NCBI GenBank assembly: GCA_043228905.1
Contig: JBHGNT010000005.1
Coordinates: 1,178,001-1,242,000, forward strand
DNA: 64,000 nucleotides
Source of the DNA: Azolla caroliniana
Taxonomy: Eukaryota; Polypodiophyta
Reading direction: 5' to 3'
Shown here: piece after piece, positions 23,240 to 37,300 of the stretch
Position numbering within the stretch: the stretch's first letter is position 1
Layout: every line of letters starts with the position of its first letter
Made by a program: the position numbers and the translations under genes
The notes under the pieces: model-generated
What the model was told of the DNA's origin: nothing
Seen by the model: only the letters and a program-made list of their open reading frames with translations
Databases searched by the model: none

Positions 23240-26234
23240 AGGTTTTCTTCTTGCCTTGTTTGGCTTGATTCCTTTATTTTTTTCCTGTTATGGTTATTGT
23301 TACGATCGGAGTTACTGGTTCCGGTTCTTCTTCTTCTGTTCCTTTGTCTAGGCCTGTGCCTGTGCCTGCGCGTCTGTTTGTGGTTGCATCCGTGTGTCTG
23401 TCGTAGTTACCATCGCCATCGCTGTTCTGTCTGCTTCACAAAACCCTAACTCTTCCACCTTCTTAGCAGTATCCCGCCATATCTTGAAACTCTAATTTGC
23501 TCCACTTCCCAAGTGTAGCCTTCTGGTTTACAAATTTATAAAAATGCCCCCACTCCAGAACTTCTCAAGTATTTTATATTAACCCAGAATATGCACTTTT
23601 TTACACAGCTATATATCAGTCTAGTCCAATTAAGACCGAATGAAGTCACACTTGGTAGGAAGAAGAATATGAAGAAACTCAAACCCTCGATGAAGTTCTA
23701 CGTCTTTTTCGACCAGCAATTCATCTAGCGAACAACATAAAAAAACGTTGAGACTCTTCACAAATGTGCTTCAAGATCATATAAAATCCTCCCGTCTTCA
23801 CCTTGGAGGGAGTTCCTCTTACGCTTAGGATTTGGCTTTGATTGTTCTTGATTGGATTGAACTCCACTCCAACCAACAACCAATGGAAAGAAACGAATCT
23901 CTTACACCATGCAAATGCCAAACAACAAGGAAATAAAGATGATGGGAATGAACACATAAACAACTCAAAAATGAATGGTTAATCTCTCACTTCTTATCAT
24001 TTTAACCAATTCAAGTAATTGTACTTGTTCCAAACTAAAACCAACTCATCTTTTGGTGATAAGGAAGATGTTTCTTCTACATGCAAATGCATGGCCCTCC
24101 CCTTGATCTCAAAGTTAATTCCAAAACAATACAAAGATGTTTTTTTTCTCTTCATCGCCCTCTAGTCTTTTTCCTATGAATGGAGAAATTAACTATGTGA
24201 AAGTTTTGATCAAGGGAGAAAGAATACAATGGATTTGAATGTGTACTTTGTCAATATATGTTGTGAATATTCTCCTAGGTACTATTGGTTTATTCCAAAT
24301 TCCCATCATATGGTTGTATGAGGGTCTCATCAAAAGCTTATTTGCGACACTAGTTAGCATTGATTGCATTATTATCATTGAGCTTTGCATAGTTCTGTCA
24401 TATCCTACCACATTGAACAATGTTTGAAATGAAAGCACACATGTAAACTCACATTGGAAATGTTGTTTGTATTTCATGGGTTCGACTTCAAATTGTAGTA
24501 TATTGACTTATTCTCTTACTTCATTTAGAGGTATAGTGACCTTCTTTGCATTTCCACCTATGCCATGCAAGAACGATTGGAAGATAATCCCAAGGAACAA
24601 CGAGCTTCAAATAGACATTCTTGCTAAGTGCATGTAGTTTCCAAATTCACAAACATATCTATTTCATTAAGTTTTTCTCCAAGACAAGTGCCTAAACCTT
24701 TATGCCTTTTGTGTGGGTCAGAACTTATGAGACAAGGTATTGCACAACTACCGACAACAGTGATCTCCTCATAAATTGGTTTAATGAAACCATTAGAATG
24801 GAGCACAAGAAGCGCACGGATAACGACGCACATGTTATTTTGGCAATCGACCAAGTTGGCTGCCCATCATTTCATAAAGTGCGAGATATAACAATCGATT
24901 GCGTCTAATGTGAGAAACAACTGGTCGGATGACAGTATGTTAGTCAATCTACCAAGTGGCCGGACCAGCAAGGCACAGGTAAAAAGACGTATTCAGTATG
25001 AACGGACTGGACACTCCATGTGTGAAACAAAAATCACTGGCTTCGAAGATTAGGGTTAGGATACAAATAAGCACGCAGCTCCTCAGAGATAATTTGTGAA
25101 GAGGATCACCCATCTGAAGCCATGGATGACGATGATGATCTTTGAAATGATTTTATGTCTCAATGGCGAATTTCACGCCCTGAGGACAATTCTACAGATC
25201 ACCACCCATAGACTGAGTCTTCCTTACTGCTTCTATCTCTGTTTTTCATGTGGTTTTGTCGAGGCCCCTCCCTGATAACGTAAATATTTCCCTTTTTGTT
25301 TGTCAATTGAATGTGGCGAGTCCATGTAATGGGGATTCTGGCTCATGTCCGTCGGAATCATATTGTGAAAGCTATGATGATTATTCAAAAGGTCTCGTTC
25401 GCCTGAACACAGACGTATATAAAGATATATATGTCTTCATTTGATGACATCTCTTTTGACTGAGCTTCCTACGGGTTATCAGACAGTGTGAATGTATATG
25501 TATTTGTATGCGAACGATGTATATCGGTTTATATTCTTTCTATACCTGTTTGTTTTGGCGGATTCAAATCAAGTGTAGTAGATGTCTGCGTGCCGCAGGT
25601 TTCTTATTATCATGTCGTGTACCTTCGAAGCTGACTGACAGGCAGGAGCACAGTTGAAAGACAGTTGTCTACGGCTATATTTCTGAAGTTCGGAATCATG
25701 GTATATAGGGATGTTTACGTCTATGATGGAAGGCAGATGCTCTCCTGTAACGGATGTCAATTATGGAGTAATCAATTGTAAATGTTAGTTGTACATACCA
25801 TTCCCCATATCTTTGTCCCCGGTAACGAAATATTACACGTGAATAGAATTCAACTGTAACGCTTCCTAATTTCGTCCGTATGTCGGAAAGATAGTATGGT
25901 GAGCGTTGAATCTACCCGAGCCTACCGACTGGAAGTTCAAAAAAATTCCTATAGATAGATGGAAAAGCAAAACTTGCAACGATTAGCTTGGTGTAAGCTG
26001 CTGTTTAGCCGGTTCATCTTATATCTACAGCAAAACAGTTGCTAATCTGTATAGCGTGTAAATTAATGAAGGATGATACGTCTCGTCACATGCAGCAGAA
26101 TTATGCGTGGTCTCTATTAAGCTGGAATTTCCTCTTTGCCTCAACGTGGTCACGTCAAATTACTGAGATGGAAATATTCATATGCTGGAGTAGCAGTATT
26201 CTCGTCATGACAATTTGAGTAGTCTTCCGAGGTT
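23240..26234. other. Intergenic, NUP43 promoter side
   Basis: The first few hundred bases upstream of the NUP43 start are pyrimidine-rich and likely leader or promoter. Beyond that no gene was recognised. A short acidic open stretch starting at an ATG near 25122 (MDDDDDL) stops at once. Confidence 0.4.
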
Positions 26235-26405
26235 TTCCAATTACACTTATCTTAGTCTGTTTTTATCTATAAAGAAATTGAATGTGGAGACTTCTAATCA
26301 TACTGGCATCTAAATATTTCTTCCAATTACACTTATCTTAGCCTGTTTTATCCATAAAGAGATTGAATGTGAAGAGACTTATAATCATAGTGGCATTTAA
26401 ATGTT
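26235..26405 (+). repeat. Direct tandem duplication, 86 bp unit
   Basis: TTCCAATTACACTTATCTTA recurs at 26235 and 26321, with the following AGCCTG/AGTCTG...GATTGAATGTG sequence repeated with several substitutions, so it is older than the NUP43 intron repeats. Confidence 0.85.
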
Positions 26406-26582
26406 TCTTTCAATTGCTTCTGGTCAAACCTTGCTAAATGTCATCAGTATAACGTGCGCTGAATTACAAATCAGACCGGAAATGTAGGTTGAATTTTGTT
26501 AATTACGTGTAGGCATAACGTTTTGGAATCCTCAAATATTCTTTTTGATATGCGGAGGTGCACTTTCTGCACAATACACCTC

Positions 26583-26880
26583 AACGTGGTTGGAAATGTC
26601 CTTATGGGAAATAAAGCCGAGTTTTTTTTGTCAAGAGCACGTTACATTCCTAGTATTTCTAACATTATTGATCAACGTTGATACCAGCATTGAATTAATT
26701 TGTAGACCAGTGTGCACATGCAAAGGAACAACGTGGATGGAAATGTCCTTATGAAAAATAAAACCGAGTTTTTTTTTGTCAAGAGCACGTTACAGTCCTA
26801 GTATTTCCTAGCATTATGGATGAACGTTGATATCAGCATTGAATTAATTTGTAGATCAGTTTGCACATGGAAAGGAAAAA
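26583..26880 (+). repeat. Direct tandem duplication, about 147 bp unit
   Basis: AACGTGG(T/A)TGGAAATGTCCTTATG, followed by a shared run through TTGTCAAGAGCACGTTACA and GCATTGAATTAATTTGTAGA, occurs at 26583 and 26730. Confidence 0.88.
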
Positions 26881-29784
26881 AAACGTTCCGATGTTTCTCT
26901 TTTGAAGAAACGGAAAAAGGTAATGAAAGGATTTAAGATTAATATGAATGTAAAGTTGAGTTGTTGGACATGAGGAAAAAGGAGTTATTAAAGTAATTAT
27001 TTCCATTAATGGAGAGAGCACAATAATTGATCATGCCATGAATGAAAGAGTATAGAAATGATCTATCTGGATTGAAGGCTATTGTAGCTTCAAATGTGCG
27101 TATTGTTGACGGTTACAGAAACAGCAATTGAAAAGATAACAAATCAATAAGATTGTTAATTAGAGCTTTAGGACATAATGTATTATATGAGTTTGTTTGT
27201 AACGGAATTAATGGAGAGAACAATTAATAAGAGGACGTAAGACAGTAAGGGCAAAAGGAAACATGACACCAATAGCTGGGAGATTAGGCAAAGTAAAAGA
27301 TCATTGTGGAATCCCTGACTAAGCATCATTTCTTTATTTAAATAATGTTAGTTCTGTAAACGCCATATCTTAATTAAAGCATTGTGAGTTTTTAGATCAT
27401 ATTCCTGAATGTGCTTGGTAAGTGTATTTATACGATTTTCATCTTGGTTGTTTGTCTTGAAGTATCATGAAGAAAATTTTAAAGTTTTTTGTTTTCTTTG
27501 TTCGAACTTAATATAATGGCTTCATTGATGTGGTGATGGAAGATTCTCACTTGTCTCCATGATAACGACCTTGAAAAAGTAGAGAGTGCATCTTTTATAA
27601 TAAAGATATTACATCAGAGTATCTACGATCATGCAATATGGAAATGGTGTCGATTAGGAATGGATGTAGCATTGATGGTTGAATTGATTACGTGTGAGAC
27701 TTGAGCATGTGATGTAGATATGAATGTATGCAATGCACCAGAGGGCTCAAAATGGTGGACACACTTAACACAATTTCACCACATGGGAAATGCTCCCTAT
27801 AGATATACTATACACATCGTTTGGACGCAAAGACATGGGGACAAATATAGGAGGAACAAGTGGGTATGATGAGCCACTAGAGATGTGGATAGACATGAAG
27901 AAATAACGGGTCTAATAATGGAGCTGAGAAATGTGGTGTTTGTTGAGTCTGGAAAGCAGCAAAAAACAGCCCAGAAGGAAACAAAACAAGTAGATCCATG
28001 TCAGCAGGGCTGTGCCACGTGGGAAGCCTTAAGAAACGTGAAGCCTTTATGGATGATGTGGCGCATGGGATCCTCATCAATCATGGCTTTCTCTCTTCTT
28101 CCCTTTTTGTTTTTATCCTTACTTAACACACATATCCTCTTTTTCTCAGAAAATGTCTATTTTTTTTCTCTGTCCTTATACTTAGAATATGACTTGGCCA
28201 TTTCTTGCTTGAACGTTATTTGTGGAAGCTTATGGTCTCCTCACGTGTAAAAATAGCTGCTCTCTCAAAACACAGGTCGTTCTTGCACATCGTGGGACCA
28301 TGTTAATCTTCTTAGTACCACTCCAAAATTTATTAGATGTAGTCATAGGAACAAAAAGTTTTTTTTCTTCTTATTCTAGATATATTTCGTCGTTTGTCAT
28401 AAGCACATCAAAATATCATCGTCAATGCCTTGATTGTGTAATTTACTATTCTCAATAAATAAAAATCTTCATTTCTGGGCAATTCTTGTGCGTGGAGTGC
28501 ATGATATGATTGGTTTTGTGGATGAACAATTTGTCGCATATTATGTCCTCCACATCAAACCTATTATTGAATGCCTTTCTTTCCTTTTCTCGTTCTCTAC
28601 GTAACAAACATGTTGCATGTGTAGAATGTCAATTCCAATGCACCTCTTACTCCATTCAAACCCACTTTTGTATGTTTGATTGCAACTTAAGATTGGATTT
28701 TGACAATTAGAGTGATTGTAACTTTTACCTCAACCTCTATGTTTGTTGGTATGGAACAAACTCTTTTATGATCATTACCACTACCTAAATCAAATTTAAA
28801 TGCCGAAGGACTTTTTACTCAATCATTGTAGTGCACTTTAGTCATCGCATCCCATAACCATTTTGTATGCAACAATTCATGGAGTTCAAACTTGTTCATG
28901 AAGAAATAACTTTCATGATTAGAAAGAAATGATGACGATGATGATGGTCAAGATGGATGAAATTGCTTTTGCTGATAATGTGCAAATAAAGTCATAAGGA
29001 CAACAATAACATGTCCTATTATCTGGCCATAGCGGCCCAAATGGTCCTAAGGGTTCCATATCTCTCCAAATGCCCTTGATCAACCCTTGTGCAATTGATA
29101 TGTTGGCCAGCTTATCCCCCTTTTCAAGGATTGTATGGAATATTTGACCAATTATATTGTAAAATTTCATCTTCTTTGTCCGCAACCACTCTCTGGTAAA
29201 TTCATTGCTTTTTTTAACAATTATATGTGCGAATCTGGTAATTATTTGGTTACATCCATTGCTCATTTTCCGCAGTTTTCTATGGTTCTTGAGCGATTTG
29301 TATGGTGAATTTCACTCCCTTTTCCTTCTTTTCTTGGGTCGACAAAGACAATCGAGGAGGGAACATAGCGAAAATGAGGGGGCATGTATGGAAACCAAAA
29401 AGACTTGAAGGCTTTTTTTGCTGGGTAGTTTTCTCGCTAATAATAGCAGAGTATTGACAATAACAACAGCTGCAATGCGGACGAAGTGCGTAGACAAGAA
29501 AACAACAAAGGCATGCTCTGTTTTTAACACCCGTATCTCTTGATGAAGATACTCATTCAGTATATACGTATATGTATATGTACATATATGTACGTATACG
29601 TATATACCTACATAATAGACACACTGAGACGTAATCTTATTTTGCCCACCCTTCTCCTCCGAATCCTCCATTGCTTTCTTTGATTCCTCCTCTTCTATTT
29701 GCTGACTATTTCCTCCCCTTCTACACATGAAATAGAAAGGTCTTTCATCTTACACCTCAATCAGCAGAGGGAAATAGAGAGAAT
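26881..29784. other. Intergenic upstream of the CLC gene
   Basis: No gene recognised. A palindromic G-box core CCACGTGG lies at 28015-28022. At about 29046-29090 is a fragment matching one end of the MITE seen in NUP43 and CLC introns (CTCCAAATGCCCTTGATCAA). The final 60 bases before 29785 are a purine-rich leader. Confidence 0.45.
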
Positions 29785-31353
29785 ATGAATGGACTTCAAG
29801 ATTTGGACTTGTATACTGGCCACACTCATGCAGACTCCATGTTAGAGGATGCTTTTGACGACGACGATGATCCTAAGGATCCTGACGTGGAGAGTGGATC
29901 CTCAGATCTTCTTCTATATCATCCTATCCTGAAAAGGGGTGGGGATTCTGTGTATAATGCCACCTCTCAGACGGCAATGATCGGCGTAAAATACTCTCCC
30001 ATTGAGAGCCTCGACTATGAGTAATATATTTCTTTCTTTTGTTGAATTTTTCATTTTACTGATGTGATAGATAGATAGATAGATAGAGATGCGCATATAT
30101 ATTATGTGTTCTTCAGGATCCGAATGTCCTGTGCTGGTGATTATGCGTGATGGGTTTCTCTTTTTTATTTGAACTTAGGATTATGGAAAATGATTTTCTC
30201 AAGCAAGATTGGAGATCGAGGACACGCGTTGAAATATTACAGTATATTTTTGTTAAATGGACAATGGCATTCTTAATAGGGTTGTGTACAGGGCTAACCG
30301 GGTTTTTCATCAACATGGCCGTTGAAAATATAGCTGGTTACAAACTCCTTAAAACGACATATTACTTAATCGAGAAAAGGTAAAATATGTTGAATACAAT
30401 GTTAATTGAAATTCGATGTGTATGGAAAGAGATTTGAGTGAATCTCTTGCGAACATATGGCAGGTACCTATTGTCATTCTCAATCCTCATTGGAAGTAAT
30501 ATGCTCCTTGTGCTCGTTGGGTCGGCTCTTTGTACGTTTGTTGCACCTGGGGCTGCAGGATCAGGAATACCTGAAGTGAAGGCGTACTTGAATGGGATCG
30601 ATGCCCCCGACATCCTTTCACCAAAGACTCTAATAGTGAAGGTATATCTGAGTCAGGGAGAAGTCTAAAATACCCTTGAGTTTTCGTTGATTTCTCCAGA
30701 TGTTCCTGGTCAACCCTTGAATTGGAGAAAATTGTGGTAAATCTACCTGATCCTACAGTTGCACGCAGTGAATAAAATTGATAGAGTGATGAAACACACA
30801 TATAATTGCTGAAATAACACATAATCTCTATTTCAAAGGGTTTCCAAGGGCATTCTGGGAAACAAAGGAAAATCTAACGGCTTTCAGACAATTAAATAAA
30901 AATACTCAGGCTTACATCTGCATTTATTCCCCAACAGATTATGACAATCTTTTGAATAGTAAGTATATATGATTGTAAACAATATCATGTTGTGACATTT
31001 AGGAAATATTTTTTGATAGGTACTAGGAAGCATTTGTGCCGTAGCAGGTGGCTTGGATGTTGGAAAAGAAGGGCCAATGGTACATATAGGGGCTTGTTTT
31101 GCATCACTTTTTGGCCAAGGTGGTTCCAAACAATATCGATTGACATGGAGATGGATCACATACTTGAAGAATGATAGGGATAGGAGAGATCTCGTTACTT
31201 GTGGTGCTGCTGCAGGTGTTGCAGCGGCATTTCGAGCTCCTGTTGGTGGGGTTCTTTTTGCATTGGAAGAAGCAACATCTTGGTAATAAATTTCAGCCTT
31301 TTAATTTACATCCTGTGTTATGTATGTGTGTGCATACACACACATGGATAAAT

Positions 31354-31390
<37 letters not shown>

Positions 31391-34300
31391 GATCAAGAGA
31401 TCAAGAGAGATATATATTAATGTCTTTTAAGAGGCCAAAATGGCCTATAAGACCAAACAAGAGATTACATAATGTTGTCTCGTCTTTGAGAAACAACAAA
31501 CCAATAAATAATTGTAACAAAGAAAACAGTAAATTGAAATAGACTAAGACATGAGCAAAGAATCTTTTCATCTATACATGTAAGATTCTCAAATCAGATA
31601 TATATTGTAAATTTTTTCTTTGAAAGATCTCTAGCATAGACCTATCCAGAATGGAGGAGTCCCCAAAGTGAGGCAAACACCTGCAATGGCTGGAAATAAT
31701 GGCCTTTATCTGTCAATGACAAGGGTTATGAGATCATGGTCCACGAGGCTGAGGCTTACGTGCACGAGAAGTTGCTATTGCTTGTTCTATTGTAATCCGT
31801 TCGCAATGTCCTGGTTAGGAGCCCATTTGTGTAACCCTTGATCAACTTGTAGCATGAATAGGAAGAAAGTTGTGATTGTTCTTTGTTGATTAGCTTGTGT
31901 GGCTGTATTGTTTTCCAATGTCTTCCTATGTCTCTTGAGTTCTACCGAGAAGAGCCCCAACCACATTTTTGTCCTTATATTCCATTACCTTGCATAGTGG
32001 GCTAAAGCTTTGCTTTAGAAGCAATGACATCTCACTCTTATTTTATAAAAAAATATAGCGACAAACATAGTGTTCTTCAGATTCCACTTCCTGATGACAC
32101 AATTGGCAAATTCTTTCTTCAAGAGGTATTTGTGCATATCCACGTACCTCAATCTCTAACTGATATGAATAAGTTTGCAGCTGACTTATCACAGTGCACA
32201 GCTCATGTGATAGATGTATGTCCATATAAGAGGGCCTGATGATGAATTGATCCTTTGATGTGTGCAAAAACTGTCTTATAGTGGGCCATCTTCCTACCAA
32301 GAGATGTGAGGTTGATCCATATTATTTTGCGTTCCAAGATGATAATATTAATTCAGACCATTCTATCCTTTTCCACTTTGATCGTGTTTAGGGTGGGACA
32401 CTCCAAGCTATATTGGAACTTGGGTAGTGCATTTGTGCTTATGCCATATGACTCAAACTATTGTTGTATTTCAACATACCAGCAATGAATATCTCAATGT
32501 TCAACAAGTTTTTTTGATGACATAAGTGCCAACCTTGAGTACCTTCGCTTGGGAGCTCCCAATGCCATGGGATAATAGTCACTAATCGGAATAATGCCTC
32601 GGTGATTATTGGTGTAGCTCCCATATCAGCTTGGATTATATCATGGGACACCGATAGGCATCATTGAGACTAAATGTCTCTCTATATCTTTCTAGTTATT
32701 TTCCATATTAAGACTTGGTCCCTGGGTTTCTACCCCATAGAGAAAAGTTGATGTGACAAGTGTATCAAATAGCCACAATTTAGTTTATGGCACTTGGAAC
32801 TGCTAATGTGCACAGTGTCTTCCATGAGCACTCAGGGCTGCATATCCACAGAAAGTTGAGCACAAGCAGTCTCCTGTAAGGAGAGCTGAGGCCCTGTGAC
32901 TCCTAGGTATGTGTAAGATCGTAATCATGCCACCTTTTTCCTCCCCATGAAGAATTCTGGTTCTAATCTTGTTACCCATGCTTGAGTTGTACCATCACTT
33001 AAGTTTTGTCTATGTTTATTGACAAAATTTTGTGTGTATAAAATACTTTTAAGGCATTTAAATGTCTTTGTAGTCCCTTCGAACTGTTGGCGATCAACGC
33101 AATATCATCAGCATATGGAATTTTTGTGTGGCTATCCTTGCTAGGCATGCTCTCTTGTTTGGTATTATAGGCCATTTTGGCCTCTTAAAAGATGTTAATA
33201 TATATCTTTCTTCCTTTCTACGTAATGTAATTGTGCTAGCCACAGTCCTTGACAACCCATTGGGAGACCATGCCTTTCTGACACGGATTCATATAGTGAA
33301 TAGATTCCCATTGCATGGCTTCTAGGCACTGCATGAGCTGAGCACGCGGTACAGTGTTGAATGATTTTCAAAAATCCACAAAGTAACAATAAATCCTCTT
33401 ATTATGGTCTCGGAGGGTCAAGATGTGATCCAAAGTTTTGAACCCCTTCTGAAAGCCTGCCTGTTCAGTTAACAGCAGCCATTTCTCTTGATTTCCCTCT
33501 GCCCATATACTCAATTCTGACTCTAGGATCAAGCCATATAGTTTAGCCAAGGAATGACCAATCATGATTGTCCTATAATTGCTCGGCATCATAGCGTCTC
33601 CACTCTTGAAGATAGGCACAATTGTTTGTTCTGTCCAGCTAGTACGGAAACATTCACACAGTTCTATTAAAGATGTGTCCTGCTTGTGTGTATAAATTCG
33701 TCATCATACAAACTATTTTGTATGACCAGGTTTGGGTGCATGACCAGGTTTGTGTGGGGAAAGGCATTTGTGCCTGCTTTGTGCAATGAAATTGACAATT
33801 TTTGTGTAACTTCGTGTAGGGGTGGGAAAAGATCAAATTCTTGCATGCCATTATATATTCCACAACAATAAACATTAACTGACTCCTGGGTATATTGGTA
33901 TTTAACTAGCCCACAATCCTTCTTAGCATATAAATTCATTGTGCATCCATCCTTGACCTCAAAGCATAGATATGCATATGCATGATCTGCTTCCAAGCCA
34001 ATAGGTTCAACAAAGATAGTGAACGCTGATATTTCGGGTATAAGAGATGGAGATCGCATCAGGTAATTGACTATGCTTGCACCTCCTTTTGGGTTCTAAA
34101 ATATCAAAGAATCTGATCTGGGCCAAGTTATATATCACAAATCCAGTGCACTTCCCAAGGCCAGAAAGTGTTTGCCATATTTTGTTACTCATAGCTTGAG
34201 CTTGTTGCTCTAGATCAACTTCTTCTGCCATATCTTTTCCATACATAGCCTCCCTGGTGTCAAACATGATTGTTTCTTCATCCTGAGTTCGGGCATTGAA

Positions 34301-37300
34301 GTCTCCTAATTACTACATCATGCTTAGCAAATCTTGTGATGTCATCATATATGGTAGATATGGTGATTTTTCAAAGAGATGCAAACCTCGAGTAGGCAGG
34401 TGGAAAGCAGCAATAGCAATGTATTGTTCCCTAAGGTCTCCTCTTTTGAGACCAGGTCGGTCATTCGACCCCTGCAATTTCAAAGTGGCATCTAGTAAAG
34501 TAGTGCATGGAGTTAGATTTGAAAATAAGTGCTGGGTTAGTAAAACGTGGCTTACCACTAAGATATGAATGTAATGCAAAGAGAAGGTGAGGGAGAGTAT
34601 GTGCCATTTGTTGCCTCAACATGCCAGAAACAAAAGAACATGTCACAAAGGTTGTACCAGTAAACCAACCACCCAAAGAGAAATATGCAGTGGCTTTCCC
34701 TTGGCTGTTGGTGAGAATACTCCCGCACGTCATTCACCGCTGTTGGTCGTTGCGACAACTACGGAAAAAGAAAAGTCCAATAATTGATCAAAAGGCTACT
34801 AATACTTAGAATAAAAATGAATAAAAAAATCAACTGATTCGCTGTTAGTAAGTGAAATGATACAGGATCTGCCAACATCCAAATTAGCTAGAAAGCGATG
34901 GTTTGCCTGTCCCTACCTGCGCCTCTACCTGGGGAGATGCTTTCTCCTCCTCAGACAGAACTCTTCGATTGCGTGATCAATAACTTTTTGATATTGAAAT
35001 CGTCTGACGACAGACGACGGATTGGACGCATCTTTCGTAACGATCCAACCCACCTATCCCATGCTTCTTACCCTTTCACTAATAATTGAAGGAATGAGGT
35101 GAAATCGCCTAGTCCCCCAAGGCTTGGCGCTTGCAGGTGAGGCTTCCAATGCGGGAGAAACTCGAGTTGCTGCTGATCAATCCACATCCACCCCAAAGAA
35201 GATTTCTCAGTTTTGCGTGCGCTTGGAAGCTAAACAAAGATTACGTTATAACTATGGATTGCTAAAGATCCCATGGGTAATCGATTAAATGGAAGGATAT
35301 AGCACCGGAAAGATTCATCATTGAAGATATGGGTTGATACAATGAGTTTGGTCTAACCAAGAAGTTACACAATCTGTCTCTGTAGCAGGATCGATTGGAA
35401 AAATAGGGGTAACGGATCACGGAGTAGTATAAAATCCTGTGGGCACTGCAAAAAACCACGGCAGAGCGGATATTACTAATCGACGTATAGGATATGACGA
35501 CGGCAACAGCATGTCATAAAAGGAGATAACCGGGAATAGCCAACTCTTATCGTATCTCCAACTACTTCGCAGCTGATCCTCTCGAAAGCACGGTAGTAGC
35601 GTCTAGGTGTGCAAACGTTGTGGTGGGAGCTGGGTCAGTCGAGTCATCTGCATGTACGTAAACAGCTTGAATAGAAGTTATTGATCCTTCTTTAGTTGAG
35701 GTAATTCTCCCGAATATTCAGTTTGATAACCTGCCACCAGTTCCTCCTCTGCCTCTGGTAGATCGAATGGTAGTCTTTCACATTCTGCCAGTGATGCAAT
35801 GAAGAACGCTATAAAACATATGGGCTTCAAATGGTACATACGCGCAGCGCTTAGTATCCATCGTTTACGGCTAGGACTACTGGGTTTGCACATGAGGTCA
35901 TCAGATATGATTTTCAATTAGCTATGTTGGCCCCTTGTGAATGTTAATATATCAATGTCGCCTAAGATAGCATTAGAGATGTTGCAATGGATGAAGGGAG
36001 GAAGATTTCATTGAGTAGATACATTGTTTTATCACCATCACCATCACCATCATCTCGGATCACCTAATACTTGTGTAGGAATGTTGTGATCCATACCTCG
36101 TTTTCTTGGATGCACACTCACGTTATTCTGTCTATGCATACTGTTACTTTGATAGGTGATTTGGACAATCATTATGTGGGTTTGGTACTGAGTTTTTATA
36201 AAACAAATAAAGCTCTAGATTTCCTAAGCCTTGACAATGATCATATGGGTACATTGTGCCTGATGTTCGCTGGTGTGCAATAGTGAAGTACATCAAGGTC
36301 ATATGGGTTTGGTTGGGGTGGGTTGGGCATGGGGAGAAATGATATATCTGGTTTGGTGCTGGTTGGGCCCACGTGCCTTTCATCCTGGTACTCAAGAGTC
36401 TCTGTTGTTGCTTCCTCAGCTCCCTCAATGGTGTCTTCTTGACACATTATTGGTGTATTCTGAGATCAAGCAAGCCTCCGTCAATGTTATGCAGGCCAGC
36501 CTTCATTATTTGTTGGAGGGTGGTGTACTTGGCAAACAGTGTGGCATACGTCCTCTGATGTGGTTGCAGTGTGCCTATCTGCACACAAACTGTTCCTTTC
36601 TCTCGATCTCTCCTTATCTTGCAATATCTGTTTGCTTTAGGTATGCAAAGTAAACGTCAATGTAGATGATGTACTTTAGTATTGCGAGCTCTATGGAGCA
36701 TGTAGATGTCAATTTCCTGTAGTCTCTGCATGATTTCATCCTTTGCAAAGCTCATAAAATGATTCTTGTAGTAGGCCATTATTATGTGAAGCTCTCATGG
36801 TGTAATATTGAATCCTTTGGGTACACAAATGTCCATAAGTTTTGCTGCATTACTTTGCACCTTCCGTTATATTGGAAATATATTCTTCTTCTTCATAGGC
36901 ATGACTGTTTTTGGCACATGAGGATTTTCGTTTGCTTGAGAGAGATGGAGGTTGATCAAGTAAGTGGATGTTGACTTAGAGGGTGTTAGAACCCCATGTC
37001 TTGCAAAAGTCTTCGTAGTAAAGTACATTTACCTGAACGAAGTTGTTGTATTTTTCCAAATAAATTCAGAGACTTCGGACATAAAGCATGCATGTTATGC
37101 ATTATTGGACAGGTAGCAGTCAAGATTGAAGATACAGGGGCTGCCATTTTTTTATCATGTTAATGAGAAGAATCAAAGGATAACAACTGCGATCTATTTG
37201 ATGAACATTTGTCTTCTACATCCTCGTGAGACATTTGATGACATACTAAGAGTGTGTGATAACATGGGTTCCATACTTAAATGACCACATTGAAGGTTGA

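Noticed and set aside
25122-25145. Small acidic gene starting MDDDDDL
   Set aside because: It stops after seven codons, and no splice path extends it.
33718-33757. Functional short direct repeat (TGACCAGGTTTG twice)
   Set aside because: Only two 18 bp units inside a decayed LINE; most likely simple slippage.
35262-35459. Additional plastid gene fragment on the minus strand
   Set aside because: Composition fits the neighbouring plastid pieces, but none of the three frames matched a plastid protein I could recognise.
36241-36447. Possible retrotransposon gag or chromodomain fragment ([15 protein letters not shown])
   Set aside because: No zinc knuckle, protease or integrase motif nearby, and no LTR pair was found.
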